DNA from: Macropodus opercularis
Lineage: Eukaryota > Chordata > Actinopteri > Anabantiformes > Osphronemidae
Assembly: GCA_030770545.1 (NCBI GenBank)
Contig: CM061103.1
Location: 248,001 to 312,000 of the forward strand
DNA: 64,000 nucleotides
Direction of reading: 5' to 3'
This document shows, piece after piece, positions 23,488 through 36,331 of the stretch (within the stretch, counting starts at the first letter, position 1; each line of letters begins with the position of its first letter). Under the pieces are notes generated by a model. The model was given only the letters and a program-made list of their open reading frames with translations, had not been told where the DNA came from and searched no databases. A program made the translations under genes and the position numbers.

Positions 23488-26400
23488 CTACTCAAACTTA
23501 AAATCATACTCAAAGTCCAGGGAGGTCATGTCAGAGGGGAGGCCGAGGTTTTCAGGGGTGACCTCCACTGCCTGAGGCTCTACCTGACACGGTTCTCCAA
23601 CCTCAGAATGTAACCCAGCGCCAGGATCAGACACGTCAAGGTGCTTTGGATCTGAAGCTACTGTGTCAGAGTCTCCTGAAGTAAGCTCAAGGTCTGTCTC
23701 AGACTGACTCTGCTGCTGACGCCGGGTCTGATATCTGGTTTGGCGAACAGGGCGGGGGGCAGGAGGATTTCTTTTAGTTGCCGTTGTCTTGCCTCTAGTT
23801 TTAGGCCCTGGTTTGGGTTGTGGTTCTTTTTCAGAGTGATGCTCTGGTTGAGAAGGATGCTGAGAGTCTGTTCCCAGCTGGAGTTCAGACTGCAGCACCG
23901 CTGTTGGTTCCTGCCCTGCACAAATGGTTTGTGAGGTGATTTGGGAGTCACGTTTAGGAGACAAAGACTGGTTGTGGGGTTCAGTAGGAGCCGCGGTGGG
24001 AGCTGGGATGAGAGTAGGTTGTAAGGACCAAACGGATGCAATCTGAATGAGAGCTTTGGGATTAGGTTGAAAACATGTTGTGGCACTGCTAATGTCTAGT
24101 TGTGGAACGGTAGGCACATCTTCCGTTTGAATAGTTGGCAGGGAATTGTTGGTGGCTGGTTTAGGGACTTCAGTCAGAAGTTGGGCCTGGGTTTGGGTAC
24201 TTGAATCTGGTTGTGGGGATTTCCAGTCTTTACATGGAGGCTGGGTCTGGAACTTGTCATTTGTTGGCGAGCTGTTTGGTTGTGCAGTTACATGGAGCTC
24301 AGTCAGAGGCTGACACTGGGTTGGGGAGTCGGGTTTATCGACTTTAGCTAGTGGTAGCGATTGGGGTTCCGGTGTGGACTTGTTTGAGGTTGGCTGCGGA
24401 GCTAAACGGAATTTATTTGGAGGTTGGGGCCAGGTTTGTTGTTTTGGTGTTTGCACGGCTGGAAGAGGACTTGTGCTACTCCCATAGGTTTTAGGGTTTG
24501 TTGTTGGTTTGGTGAAAGAGGAAGGTCCTGACTGACCAATGCTGCTGTAGAAGATACCAAATAAATCCTGGGCTTTTGCTGCAGCCAGGTTACTCTTAAG
24601 TTTGTCGGACCTCTGACCTCCATCACCTATTTTTAAAAAAGGTGGAGGCTTGACAAACACGGTATGAATCTGCTCACTCTCTGGGACACCAGGAGCGGCC
24701 ACATCAGAGACTATCTTTATCAATGCTGGTTGTGTCACTTCAGCCTCGGAGGCTGAGGCCTTTATCAAAACTGGGTCCGGTGTAGAAACACGCGGTGCTG
24801 GGTTGACCTCGTGTGATGTCAGAGAAGTTATTTGTAGCGAGGGTTTACCCTCTGAAGCTGCAGGCTTCGTCTGAACTGGGGGAGCTTTACAAAGCGGCGC
24901 CACGGTTTTAACTACAGGTGGGGCAGGTCCAGAGAGCACCGGCAGAGATTTAGCTTCAAATAGCTCTGGCTTAAATGCAGCTGCAGATGGTGCAGTCCCC
25001 ATAGGACCAGGTCGAGCAACTGGGGAAACAGGTTCAGGTTTAGTTTCCAATAATGCTTTCTGAGCATTTAGAGCCTTTGTCAGTGGATCCGAAACAAGTG
25101 GATCATCTTTTGTAGGACGCTCTGGTACCGTGGTGTTTTCAGCTCTGATTGAGAGGAAGGTATTCAAAGATGCAGGTTTCGTTGCCACAGTTGTTCTCCT
25201 CAGTACAGCAGCAGGTGATGGGAGGTTGGGTCGAATCCTTCCCCGGGTGGCACCAGTGGATTCCCAGGGCGGAGGCCCAGTGTCCTGACCCGCTAGCTTC
25301 TGGGCGATCTCCTTGGCGACAGCCATTGACTTCGCAAAAGAATCCTCCACTGACTGCTGGTGACTTGCAGCTTCTTCGTCATCTTTGATGAACTCAGCTG
25401 CCACTTTCTCTGCTTCCTTTGCCAGGACATTCTCTTTCTTTTTCCAAGTGAACTTTCCGAATGAAGCGGTTGTAGGCCCGGTCGCCGGTTTGCCAGCTTC
25501 CAGGCTCTGTTTGCGGAGCTTAGCCCTCATAGCTGGGCTGGGGCCACAGAGAACTTTTGACAGGTTGTAGGGCTTTGGGGGGGGGTCAGGCTTGGTGGCC
25601 TCTGGTTTCCCAAGCTCAGGACATTTGAAAGGTTCCTTGTCTGCCTTACATTTCCCTTCATCTCGATCTCTGTCATATTTGGCTCCGATATCAGGGCATT
25701 TACTGTATTTACACACCTCATCTCTTGGGCCATATTTGGGGCGGTCATCACTTCTCTCGTGATGGTCCCTGCGATATCGATACGGACACGCGTCTCTGCT
25801 GTAGCGGTCGTCCTCAGCTCTTCTGCTGTATTTCCCGCTCTCCTCTTCATCTCTGCTGTATCGGTATTTGTCGTCCTTCTTGCTGTACCTATACTTTTCA
25901 TCCTCATCTTTCTTGCCGTAATGATCTCTCTGCTCCTCCTGACCTTTGGCCTGTTTAAAGGCCTCCTCTTTTTTACTGGGTTTTGGCTCCTCCTCCACTT
26001 CCTCCCTTTTACCCTCAGGCTGAGTAGCTGCCTCGGATTCCTTCTTTTTCTCCTTGTCCTTTTTCTCTTTTTTGTGTTTGCTTTTTTCCTCCTTGTCTTT
26101 GCTGCCTCTCTCTTCATTCTCGTGTTTGCGTTTCTTTCCACTCGTCTCTAAGGCCAAGCCTGCCTGACGGTCCAGGTTCCTCCTCTGTTCATACAGTGGA
26201 TTCTCATACATTCGTTTCTGGAGGAAACAAGTGAGGCACAGTGAAGAAAACATGAATTATCAGGCTGATGATGCTGTGAAACAGTGGCTGTGAGTTGTTA
26301 ACATCTGGTTTAAAGTCAATTAGAGGTTCTGGACATTTTATACTATAATACCACATCATGTGCAGGTAGAGACCCTTAGCCTTGCAGTTCTTTAGTCTGC

Positions 26401-29400
26401 TGTAAAGCCTTACACATCGCTTGGATTATGTCTGTGTCGAGAACAACTGCACCGATTGCTACACAAGCAAGTAATCGACGGTGAGCTGTGAAAATGAAAT
26501 AGAAAAGCATCTGCCCCACTACCAGCAGTGTCTTCAGGGAGGTTCCCAGTGATACCTTGTATTTCTCATTGTGAGCATGTGTGGTGACGTGCTCTTCTGC
26601 ACAGATAGCGTCTCCAAAATACTCTTTACAAAGAAGACAGAAGAATCCCCTGACTGGCAAAAGGAACTCCGAACCTGCAGCCAAACACACAAATTACAGT
26701 TTAAACCCACATGTGTCAAAAAAAGAAACTGACAATGATGTTTACCTGTTGAAAGTCTCCATTTCCAAACCTGTCAGGACAGGAGAGAGTAAAAAAGGCA
26801 GAATCTGACTAACATGAAAATAAAGTAGATGAAAGTTTTAGGCTCCTCATTTCTCAGCAGAGTGTAAATATGGTCAAATCCGGACAAATGGTCAAACTGA
26901 CTGAGATGGAAAAGTCAGTTTCCACGTGACATTTGAAACAGGCTTAATTTGAGGTCAAGACACAAAAACAAATGCTGTGCAAAGTATTGACATCAGAGAT
27001 GTGGACAGCGGTGCCTCCTCTGTGGCTCGGTGAGAGTCTTTGTCACTTCGTTAGCACTGTTTTCATTAAGAGACAGAAACTGCGGCAGAGATCCACACTG
27101 AGCTCCACCTGGAAGCAGAACATGGCTACAAAATTCAGCAGCTCACAGACCAGCTTGACAGGAGGAAAACACAGCAGCAGCATGATGTTACAAACAAGCT
27201 GTAGAGGTACCTTTGGCAGGTTTCGTCAGTTTCTCCTCCGACGGTGTGTTCTCGTCCACGCTGGAGGGAGTGGACGCCCAGGGCCGCTTGTATGGGTCCA
27301 GAGTCTGTGGAAAGCCAAAGCGCTCAGGAATGTCCAGGGGTAAACACTGAAATCCTTCCAAAGCAAAGCTGTGTCCCTTTGATTTTGTTTGGTGTCACAA
27401 ACAACGTTTCAAAACCGCTGTAAAACGCTACATTTTAAAGTGGAATAAACCAACCTTGCGATGGCTTTTGCTGTGCAAGTGTGTGAAAAAATCAAACATG
27501 GAACCAGAGGTGACGTTACAGTTTTGGCACCAGTGGTTTCCAGCGTCATAGTATTCAAAAGGCTGTAGGGTTGGAGTCGGCTGCGGCGCCACACAAGCGC
27601 CGGGCGGCCGGATTGGTGATGCTCCTGAGATCTGGCGAAAACAGGAGGAGGAGAATCAACAGGCGGAAGGTGGACAGTCACACGACGACATTCAGAGAAG
27701 GAACAAACTCAGTAGAAGATGGAGAAGTTTCTTACCTTCACCGAGTTCCAGCCTCAAAGTCGACAGTCAACGCACATTTTACATCTATACCAACACTTAC
27801 TAATTCACGTTCAAGTTTCAGGCCAAGCTTTCTGCCTCCTGAGCGCGAGCGAATTACTAGTGGTTACTGTGAAAAGACAAGTCTACTGTAAACTCCCGTT
27901 TTACTCAACTATCTATGTCTAAACTACCAGGACAAGATGAGACAATCTTGTCAAATAAGCTTTAACGTTTACGCACATGGTTTCTCTGTAAGATGAAAAG
28001 ACAGAAGCAGCCGACAGGTCAGGCCGTTTTACCTTCAAGCTCCTTTGCACCAAAATTGGAAAGTTAAGGAAAATCAGTAGCTTGATGCAGAGTCTGGAAC
28101 ACAGGCCAGCTGCTTAATGTTCATCACACGGATGTTACACCATTACCTGGCGCCGTCGTATTGGTGGCACTAGTGCCTGAATTAACCACATCTGTTGTGC
28201 TGCTGCTCAGTTCTTCTGTGTAATTAGTGTGAGAAGCTCGACTCTTAGTATTGGCGATAAAACGAGCGCGTGGCCCGACAGTGAGGATCCTTAGCTACGA
28301 TGCAGCACGACCGCGTTACCTGCTGCCAAACGACGTGCGTTTGTACCTTTATGGTGAAGCTGCCGGACCCCTGCTGTCTCTCAGGGCTGGTGTCTGGCTC
28401 ACGTTTCTTCTTCTCCGGTGGAGGCTGCGGCTTATCTTCCTGAACATCTGCCTGCTTGCTGCTCCTGCGGGGTCGGTCGGATGGACTCAGGCCGAGGATC
28501 AGCGCCACCTTTTCGATCTCACTGCGTTTCTTCTCGCCAGCCTCGTGCTCTTTGCGGAGGTTAGCGATCTGAGTCATGACCTCTTCCTGCAGGTGGCTGA
28601 CCTCCTGCAGCAGAGGGTCCTTGTGGCCGTCCTTCTCCCTGCGCTTCTTCCGCAGGAGCTCACCTAAAAAGACAACTAGCTCTCAGTCTTAGCTTGTGTC
28701 TTTGTAAAGAAATGCACCAGTACCAGGCCTGTGCTTTGCTGTAGACTAGTAAAATAATAAATTACTGGCAGCAATTTTTATTATTATTAATTCTTCCGTA
28801 CTTCCTCCCATTATAATTGTAATGAAGAAGGAATCCTGCCAGATTTTGAAGCACTGAGGTGTCAGAACGGGCCTATTGGTACATGGTGGCACATTAGTGG
28901 GTTCCTGAAGTCACCTTGCTGCTTCCTGAGTCTCTCGAGCTCCTTCATCAGATATTCCTTCTTCTTCATCCTGATGTCTCTCTCCTCCTTCAGCTTCTCT
29001 CTCTCCTCCAGAACCTGAACACAACAAAAAAGGTTTGAGTCGGAGAACAGCTGCTGATTCATCTCTTTCTGCACTGGTTTCACTGTGTCAAACCTTTTGT
29101 TTCTGGCTCTCATTGTTCTGCTTCTCAGACACACTCCTCTCATAACTGCTGAGCTTTGAACTTCCTTTGTCGCTCTTCACTGAACCTGGAGGATGGAAAT
29201 ACAACCGTTAACTTCTAGCATACCACTAACACACTATCTAATCTATCTAATCTGAGCAGCGTCATAACACTCTGGATTAGAAGTCGCCATAAATGTGACA
29301 GTAGTATAACATCAGTTACACACAGTAGTTAGTCAGCAGCAGTAATTTAGTATTCCAATAATGATCGACCTGACCTTTGACCTCTAGCTCAGGGGTGGGT

Positions 29401-32400
29401 TTGTATGGCAGAGGAGGCTGGGGGGGCAGAGCCATACTGGGAGGTGGGTACATGGGCGGCCACTGTTGGTGCATGTAGGGCAGATAGTTCCCGTACTGGC
29501 TGTAACCCGGTGGGGGGTAGTTGGGGGGCATCATGCAGGGGACCTGTGATGGGGGGTAGGTGGGTATGGGCACCCCTGGGGCAGCGGGTTGGCAACCGGG
29601 GTCTGGTGCAGGCTCTGCGGCATCACTTCGCTCCGCCTTTGTCTCTTTCGCTGCCCTGTCTTTGAGGGATTTGTGTGGGGGCGACTTCCTGTGGTCATCA
29701 TCGCTGCTCCAGCTGCCCCCCCGCCCGCGGCTGCGGCTCCTGCTGTTGCTGGAGCTGCGTCTTCTGTGGCCCCGGCGGCTGTCATCAGAGCTGCCAGATG
29801 AGTATCGTCTGCGGCGAGTGGGTGTCTTCGGAGGCTTGTTTCCATGGAGACGCTCCTTGGTCCTGGCGGCCATCTTACTGATCTCGACCACACCCAGGTC
29901 CATCCCGATGGTTTTCAGCAGATCCTGGATCTTCTCATATTCCTCCAGTGCCTGCCGCTCGCTCTCTTCCAGCGGCTCGGTGCCTGGGGGAAAGGCTGGG
30001 TTCGACACCTGGACTGTAATGTTCTGGTCTGGGGTGATGGTGGGTCGGCTCGTGTACCGCATGCCCGCGTCCCCCATAGTGGGAGCTGCCTGGAGGTGAG
30101 GGACAGCTGCCAAGGGGGGGGCATAGGTCTGGCTGGTAACTGGGTTTGGTGGGGCGTAATCTCCATACAGTGTGTCCTCTGTCACGTCTCCATAGAGATC
30201 CAGGCCCTGGTGCTGGACTGGTTCGGTCACTGGTGGAGGTTTGGGTTCTTCTGAGTCTCCGTACAGGTACCGCTCCTCGTCGTCTATGTCATCTACAGCC
30301 TTCAGGGAAGCCTTGGCCGCCGTGCCCCCCAGAAGGCTCAGGATCTCTTTAATCTCGTTGTCGACACTCGGGCGATTAGCCATCTGTGGGTCGGACCTCA
30401 GCTCTGACAGCATGGCGGCCACCAGGTGGGGCTCCATGCCCTTCATCGCCTGCAGCAGCTGGTCGGCCACACGAGACATGCTGGAGCCCTCTGGGCCCTT
30501 GGGAGAATCCAGGCTCTGAAACACAGCACAAAAAACATGGAGTGGAGACACAGCCCTGCACCTGACACAGATGCACAACCTCAAACTTCCTGTGGGCTGG
30601 TTTGTTGTTGGCTCATGATTTTACCAATTTGGGTCGATGATGTTACACTAACTTCTTAAACTAGACCTCAGGACAGGGCTCCACACTGCAGCCTCTGTAG
30701 TTTCCATCACAGCCCAAAATCAGATCAGGTCATTTCACCGCCTGTTAACCAGTCAGTGTTTTATCAAGCAGCACCTTGTAAAATGTTTTTAAACATAACT
30801 AACTTATTTCTGTTCATTATCCAAGTCATGAGCTGTGCTGGTTACTTCTTAACTCTAACAGACAGGCAGGATGGAAAAACCTGAATGTGTGTCACCACAG
30901 GTCAGATCAAATGCTGCGCCTTCATTTTTCATTCCGTCTGGGGCCTTGATTTGACACCATTGTTTTACATTTGTTTGATAGGTGCATGTTAATAGAAACC
31001 ATTAAATATTCAGCACTGGGTTGATATCTGGGTGTGATCAGGCCTGAAACCTGTGTATTACACAGTAAAACATCCTACCCTGACTGATGGCGAGTCCTCG
31101 GAGTCGTTGCGTTTCTTCAAGATGGATTTTGTCGGCAGACTCAACATCTCCTCCAGCTCCTTCCTCCGTCGCGCCATTTGCAGTTCTTTGAACTCTTTCT
31201 TAGATTTGTCATCGCTGCTACTGCGGCTGCTTGAACTCGAGCTGCTGCTTGAGCTGCGACTCTGACTCCAGCTTGAGTGTCGGCTGTTACTGTGGGTGTG
31301 ACTTGCTACTTTGGTGTAGCTACGTCCCCCGGATCTAGATCTGGACCTAGATCTGGACCTAGATCTGGACCTGCTGTGAGGGCGATTCTTGCTGCAGCCC
31401 CGGCTTTTAGCCCGGCACCGGCCTGGACTGCGGCTGTTGCTTCTTAAGCGGCTCTTGCTCCGTCCCCGACTCTTGGCCCGGCTCCGTTCCGGACTCCGGC
31501 TGCGAGGTCGACTCTTGCTCCGTCCCCGACTCTTGGCCCGGCTTCGCTCTGGACTCCGGCTTTGGCTGCGAGGTCGGCTCTTGCTTCGGCCCACACTTCT
31601 GGCTGGACTGTGGCCCCGCTGATACTCGGATCGAGGAGGATAGTCTCTGTGTAGAGAGACTATCTTACGTGAACCAGGATGCTGCACAGTCTGGATTAGT
31701 GTGGCTCACAGTCAACACCTATTAGTCACAGTGATTCAACGGTTTACTGCCTTTTCCTCACTTTTCCGCCTCCTGTCCACTAACATGACACCATTGTTCT
31801 ACATCTGACTAACTTTGTGTCTGTTGTCTCTCTCTGGCCTCATCTCCAGGTATCGTCAGACTCTGTGTGTCTCCAGTGTTCAGTTGCTGGTCCAACCATG
31901 TGTCTGTTGCTAATTGTAGGTGTTGTCCCAACCGGTCCAGGCACATGGCCGCCCACACTGAGCCTGGGTCTGCTGGAGGTACAGTTGCAAACAAAAGTCT
32001 GTGAACCCTCTGGGATTTCATGGATTTCTGAATAAATTGGTCATAAACGTGTTCTGGTCTTCATTTAAGTCACAACAATAGAAAAACACATTCTGCTCAA
32101 ACTAATGATACATGATATGTTTTCATTCAACATACCATGTAAACAGTCACAGAGCAGGGTGGTAAAAGTGTGTAACCCCTCGGCTGATGATTGTCCAAGA
32201 GCTGATTGGAGCCAGGAGTCGGTGTGATTGGGATGTGTTGGTTAAAGCTGTCCTGCCCTATAAAACACACCGGTTTAGACTTTACTGTTCTCCTGAAGCT
32301 TTGCCTGATGTGAACCATGCCTTGCACTAAAGAGCTCTGAGAAGACCTACGATCCAGAAGCATTAAGCTGGAAAGGTTTACAACAGCATCTGTAAAAGCC

Positions 32401-34226
32401 TTGATGTGTCCACGGTGAGACAGACTGTCTACAAATGGAGGAAGCTCAGCTCTGTAGCTACTCTCCCTGGACCTGGTCGTCCTGGAAAGATGACTGAGAC
32501 ACAGCAACCAATGAGGGAAGAAGAATCCTAACGTCAGCTAAGACTCACAGGAATCTCTGACACGTGTTGATGAATCTACAACAAGTAAAACATTAAACCT
32601 CTCCTAAATGGAGAATATGGGCGGAACCACGGAGGAAGACACTGCTGGCCCAAGAAAAACAACAACATCAACACCTCATCCCCATGTAAAACATGGTGGA
32701 GGGGCATCATGGTTTGGGGCTTTGCTGCCTCAGGGCCTGGACGGATTACGACCCAAAGCATGGAAGGAAATCAAAACAGAATGGCTTCAACAGAAGAGAA
32801 TCCTCCTTCTGGACTGGCCCAGTCAGAGTCCGGACCTCAACCCGACTGGATGCTGTGGCAGGACCTCAAGAGACGATTCACATCCCAAGAACATTGATGC
32901 ACTGAAACGGTTTAGTAAAGAGCAAAGGTCCAAAACTCCTCCAGACCGTGGAGCAGGTCTGATCTGCAGCTACAGGAAACGTTTGGTTGAGGTTGTTGCT
33001 GCCAAAGGAGGGTCGACCAGTTATTAAGGCCAAAGGTTCACATACTTTACCACCTGCTCTGAGAATGTTCACATATGTTGAATAAAAACATATCATGTTT
33101 GTGCAGCATTGGTTTAAGCAGACTGTGTTTTTCTGTTGTTGTGACAGATGAAGATCAGAAACATTTATGCAGAAATCCAGGTTCACATACTTTTTCTTGC
33201 AACTGAATCTTCCTCTAATGAATTTTTCCTCTACACTGTTGGTATTGACATTAAAATGTATAAATAAGTTTAAATGTAAACTTGTAATGTTGAATTTAAA
33301 AGCTTGCTCAAGTTGAATTAGTTGGGTTTCCTACATTTTCTGGTTTGCAGACATGACATTTGTTGGTGCTATATAAAAAATCGAATTGAACTGCACCTAC
33401 TCTTAAAACCCAGAGTACGGCTCCATCACCCACTGGCACCTCCACAATAAACAGATCACATTTCAGGTGTACCTGTCAAGGAGCGTGGAGGGGGCGTGGC
33501 CAGGTGGTCCAGTCAGCTCGTTGCCGACGGTGATGACCAGGTTGTGGTCCAGGCTAATGGGCCCTCGTGGTGGCGGAGAGTTCTGCAACAAATACCATCA
33601 CAGAAGAGTTGAAACCCAAAGAGCACAGCTGTTACTGTTCAGGACATACAGCAACCAGCTGTTTAATCTAAATGATGACGTCACAGACGTGGCTCGGTCC
33701 AGAGACAAGTTCTCGCCGCTAAATGCCGCTGGTCCTACTGAGCTTTATTCACAGACCTTCACCGACGCACTGCATCCTGGAAACACAGACACCCCGTTAA
33801 CTGGACGCTAGCTAAGCTAAGCTAAGCTAAGTTAGCGCGGAGAACAGGGCGCAGTTGGGCGGTTCGTTACGGAGAACATGTTTGCCAAATCTGGGTCGAG
33901 CGCCCAGATGTCCCGGTATCAGACAGCACCGTTACTGAAACCGATGGAGCCGTTTGTTCTCAGGTCGCTGCACCCACCTCTCTCGGTGGACCACCGGACC
34001 AGTACTCGCCTCGGTTACTTCCTGACCCGGGAGATGGGTACCTCCGGCGGGGCGGGGAGCGCCGGTAGGAGTCCGGGTGGATATGGTCGTGGTATCCGGC
34101 GTAGAAGGGAGCCCTGGGCCGGTTCCTGTCGTCTCTAGCGCCCGGTACCGGGTAAGGCCTGGGAGGACCTCGGCCTTCGAAAGGCGGCGGGTAGGCTCCT
34201 CTGAGCGGAGGCCGACCACGGTACAT
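23488..34226 (-). CDS. ZNF318: ZNF318, zinc finger protein 318
   Basis: Eleven exons join in phase into about 1,898 residues (human 2,279): 33978-34226, 33473-33582, 31079-31646, 29375-30515, 29094-29185, 28915-29014, 28347-28663, 27455-27631, 27211-27304, 26556-26675, 23488-26217. Exon 1 is an Arg/Pro/Gly-rich leader. Exon 2 carries the conserved ITVGNEL. Exon 3 is SR-rich with three 20-residue repeats built on RSKSRPRSxSPERSRAKSRG and ends in the KSILKKR motif. The 1.1-kb exon holds YEKIQDLLKTIGMDLG and AARTKERLHG. A coiled coil (EEREKLKEERD; RRKDGHKDPLL-like) follows. Two matrin-type C2H2 fingers are intact: HWCQNC...FFTHLHSKSH (exon 8) and FFCLLCKEYFG...HAHNEKY (exon 10). The last exon starts YENPLYEQRRNLDRQAGLA, with FGKFTWKKKE and IRPNLPSPA further on. 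In mammals the protein is nuclear and affects IgM/IgD transcript processing and androgen-receptor activity. Confidence 0.95.
31760..33400 (+). mobile_element. LINE 3' tail (CR1/L2-type) split by a Tc1 insertion
   Basis: Sequence at about 31800-31980 (GCCGCCCACACTGAGCCTGG, GTCTGCTGGAGG) is the 3' end of a common teleost LINE; a close relative lies at 47820-48070. It stops at 31980, where a Tc1 element begins, and resumes at about 33206 with CTTCCTCTAATGAATTTTTC. It ends near GGTGCTATATAAAAAATCGA at about 33390. The LINE tail was therefore present in this ZNF318 intron before the Tc1 landed in it. Confidence 0.75.
31981..33206 (+). mobile_element. Tc1-type transposon, inactive, in ZNF318 intron 2
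   Basis: The element starts CAGTTGCAAACAAAAGTCTG and ends with the inverted match TTTTTCTTGCAACTG. Plus-strand fragments of a Tc1 transposase are readable: HVKHGGGASWFG near 32690 and LDWPSQSPDLNPTG near 32810-32850, the latter holding a DDE-family aspartate. Upstream parts are frameshifted. The full length of about 1.2 kb is usual for Tc1. It interrupts the LINE tail described separately. Confidence 0.85.
33811..33834. repeat. Short GCTAA tandem run
   Basis: About five units of GCTAA/GCTAAGCTAA in ZNF318 intron 1. Confidence 0.8.
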
Positions 34227-34480
34227 CTCGCCCCGCAGGGTTTTTCTCCAGCGCGGATTCGACGCTAAGCCAAGAACTGTTAACGCCGAACTTTATGTTC
34301 GAACCTTTGTTCGTGTTTACAGTCGCTGCGCGTGCAGCCAAGGCCTCTTCTTCTGTGGATGGAAATAAGGAGAAACAGGAGACGCAGCGGCTGCCCCCTG
34401 CCGGCCCGGGGCTGTATGCGGCAGCGCATGCTGCCCCCTGCTGGTCCGAGGCTGTATGCGGCCAAAACGTAGAAACGCAG
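34227..34480 (-). promoter_or_regulatory. ZNF318: ZNF318 5' flank with a 40-bp tandem duplication
   Basis: The DNA upstream of the ZNF318 start is GC-rich and probably contains the 5' UTR and promoter. At 34391-34430 and 34431-34470 two 40-base units, both beginning CTGCCCCCTG and containing GGCTGTATGCGGC, lie side by side with a few differences. Confidence 0.4.
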
Positions 34481-36040
34481 ATATGAACTGCTAACACTTA
34501 ACAGCTGTTGTCTGAACCAGACCATTAACACCGTTTTTAGATTCTTATAAACTGTTTCCCTCTCCCAGAAATGTTCAATATAAGCAAATAAACGAGGCAC
34601 AAGAACAGTAGAAAGTTGGGTTTAATCACCTTTTATGTTTTCATTATTTATACTTTTAGTGTGATAAAATACAGACTTGAGGTGTGGACATATGTATTGA
34701 CCTACAAACCACTTGCTTCGCTGCGTAGACTGTGGGATGAATAACACTGAACGTCTGCCTCTGCATTTACTGATTGTAAAGGTTTGAGGCACATCACCAA
34801 CTTATTCTTCTGAGATATTTCCATTGGTCACCAATGAGCTTTCACTCATCTGGTCAATGTTGCACTTCAGTAAAACTGAATATATAGACTCGCCGTCTGA
34901 CACTGTATGTCCGTAATATTCCTCTCAGAGGAAAACAAAATATATTTAAATGCTACACCAGAAACACTTCTTTGAAATTCAACTGGATAGATGAGGTCAA
35001 AAACATGAAAGTAGGAATTTTATGACAGACAGGTGTCACTGTTGAGAAACATTTATTAGTCACATATGAGGAGTGAAGTTGTCCCACTGAGATATTCAAC
35101 ATCCATCCGTTTTTGTCTTTGGATTTGTTAAATTCATTTCTACATTGCAACATTAATTGACATTTTTATTGTTCGTCCAATCTTTGATCTTAGCTTCAAA
35201 CACGTACAAAATGAAATGTTGTCAACCCTACAAAAACCAGGTGCTAGTGTTTATTAGGTAACCAACTCACCAGCAATGCCGGAAAAAAATATTGTTCTAT
35301 ATTATATATAGATAATGTTTTGAGACACTGGTCTCCTGTAGAGTCGACGGCTTGTTCTGCTAAAGCTCCGTATTGTGTTGGTGTGGACAGAAGAAGGAAT
35401 ATATGTTTTAATGTCGATGTTTTTTCAACCAAGTGAAATCCAATCTGTGGCGTCCTCGAGGTCTGAGCTCCACTGCAACTGGAATCTGCAGAGAAAACAA
35501 AGACTCACCTGGTCGGCTTCAACAGGTACAACAACGCATACAAACGTCAGCGACTCAACAAATAATAATAAATCAGTGCCACAGTTCAGACGAGAGCCAG
35601 AAAAATGCCCAACCATGGTAAAAGGATGAATACGTTTCATCTCAAATGACAACCCGGACAGAAAGTAGATTTGTGAATCTAAATAGGATTTATTGTTGAG
35701 GATCAAACTGGAAAAAAATTAATGTGGACTAAATAGTGTGTTTAGATGGGTTATAAAATAACAAGGTGGCATATTTGCAAAAGTAATAATATTGAAAAAT
35801 ATAATTTCAAATATGACTTCCAGTCGTCTGACTCTTAATGTTTGTGTGTGTAATGTGTAGAATGCGTTATGTCAAACACGAAGACAAAGAAACGAACGGT
35901 TCTGTCAAGAAATCATCACATTTCTGCTGTTATAGCTGAATACGGGCATTTTTCCTTCAGTGCCCTCACTCAGCGCTAAACAAGTAAACAGTTTAATTAA
36001 AAGAAGATATAGTTCAAAGAGAAAACATGTCACTACTCCA
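34480..36040. other. AT-rich intergenic spacer between ZNF318 and the large gene
   Basis: No gene, RNA or recognisable mobile element was seen. Several short open frames exist on both strands but none has splice signals or protein similarity that I can support. Confidence 0.5.
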
Positions 36041-36042
36041 AG

Positions 36043-36048
36043 TTTATT
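36043..36048 (-). terminator. Candidate poly(A) signal of the large gene
   Basis: TTTATT on the plus strand (AATAAA on the minus strand), about 285 bases downstream of the stop codon of the SGNH-encoding exon. It suggests that this exon is the normal 3' end of the gene. Confidence 0.4.
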
Positions 36049-36331
36049 ACATGACTAAGAGGAGAAGGCTGAAATATAACAAAAGGTCTATTTTATCAGT
36101 ATCCTGGCTTCAAAGGTTACGACATAGAGCTGATTGGGAAAAGGACTGAGATCCAACAGCAGAACAGTTTCAACACAATTTTATGTTTCAAGTCTGACAA
36201 ATGTTTAAGCTAAACCTGCTCGTGACGGTATGTTGACTCACGTTCAGTCCTTCAGCTGGTTAACTGGCTACTGCCTAGAATCATTACAAATAAAAGACCC
36301 CATAAAATGGCAGAAAACAACTCCTACACCT

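Noticed and set aside
25527..26151. Overlapping open frames on both strands in the first part of the last ZNF318 exon
   Set aside because: The Lys/Glu/Arg-rich region of ZNF318 gives stop-poor alternative frames. Only the frame carrying RNLDRQAGLA and FGKFTWKKKE matches the family.
29316..30659. Multiple plus-strand frames opposite the 1.1-kb ZNF318 exon
   Set aside because: They are shadows of a GC-rich Pro/Ser/Asp coding exon, without start context, splice signals or similarity.
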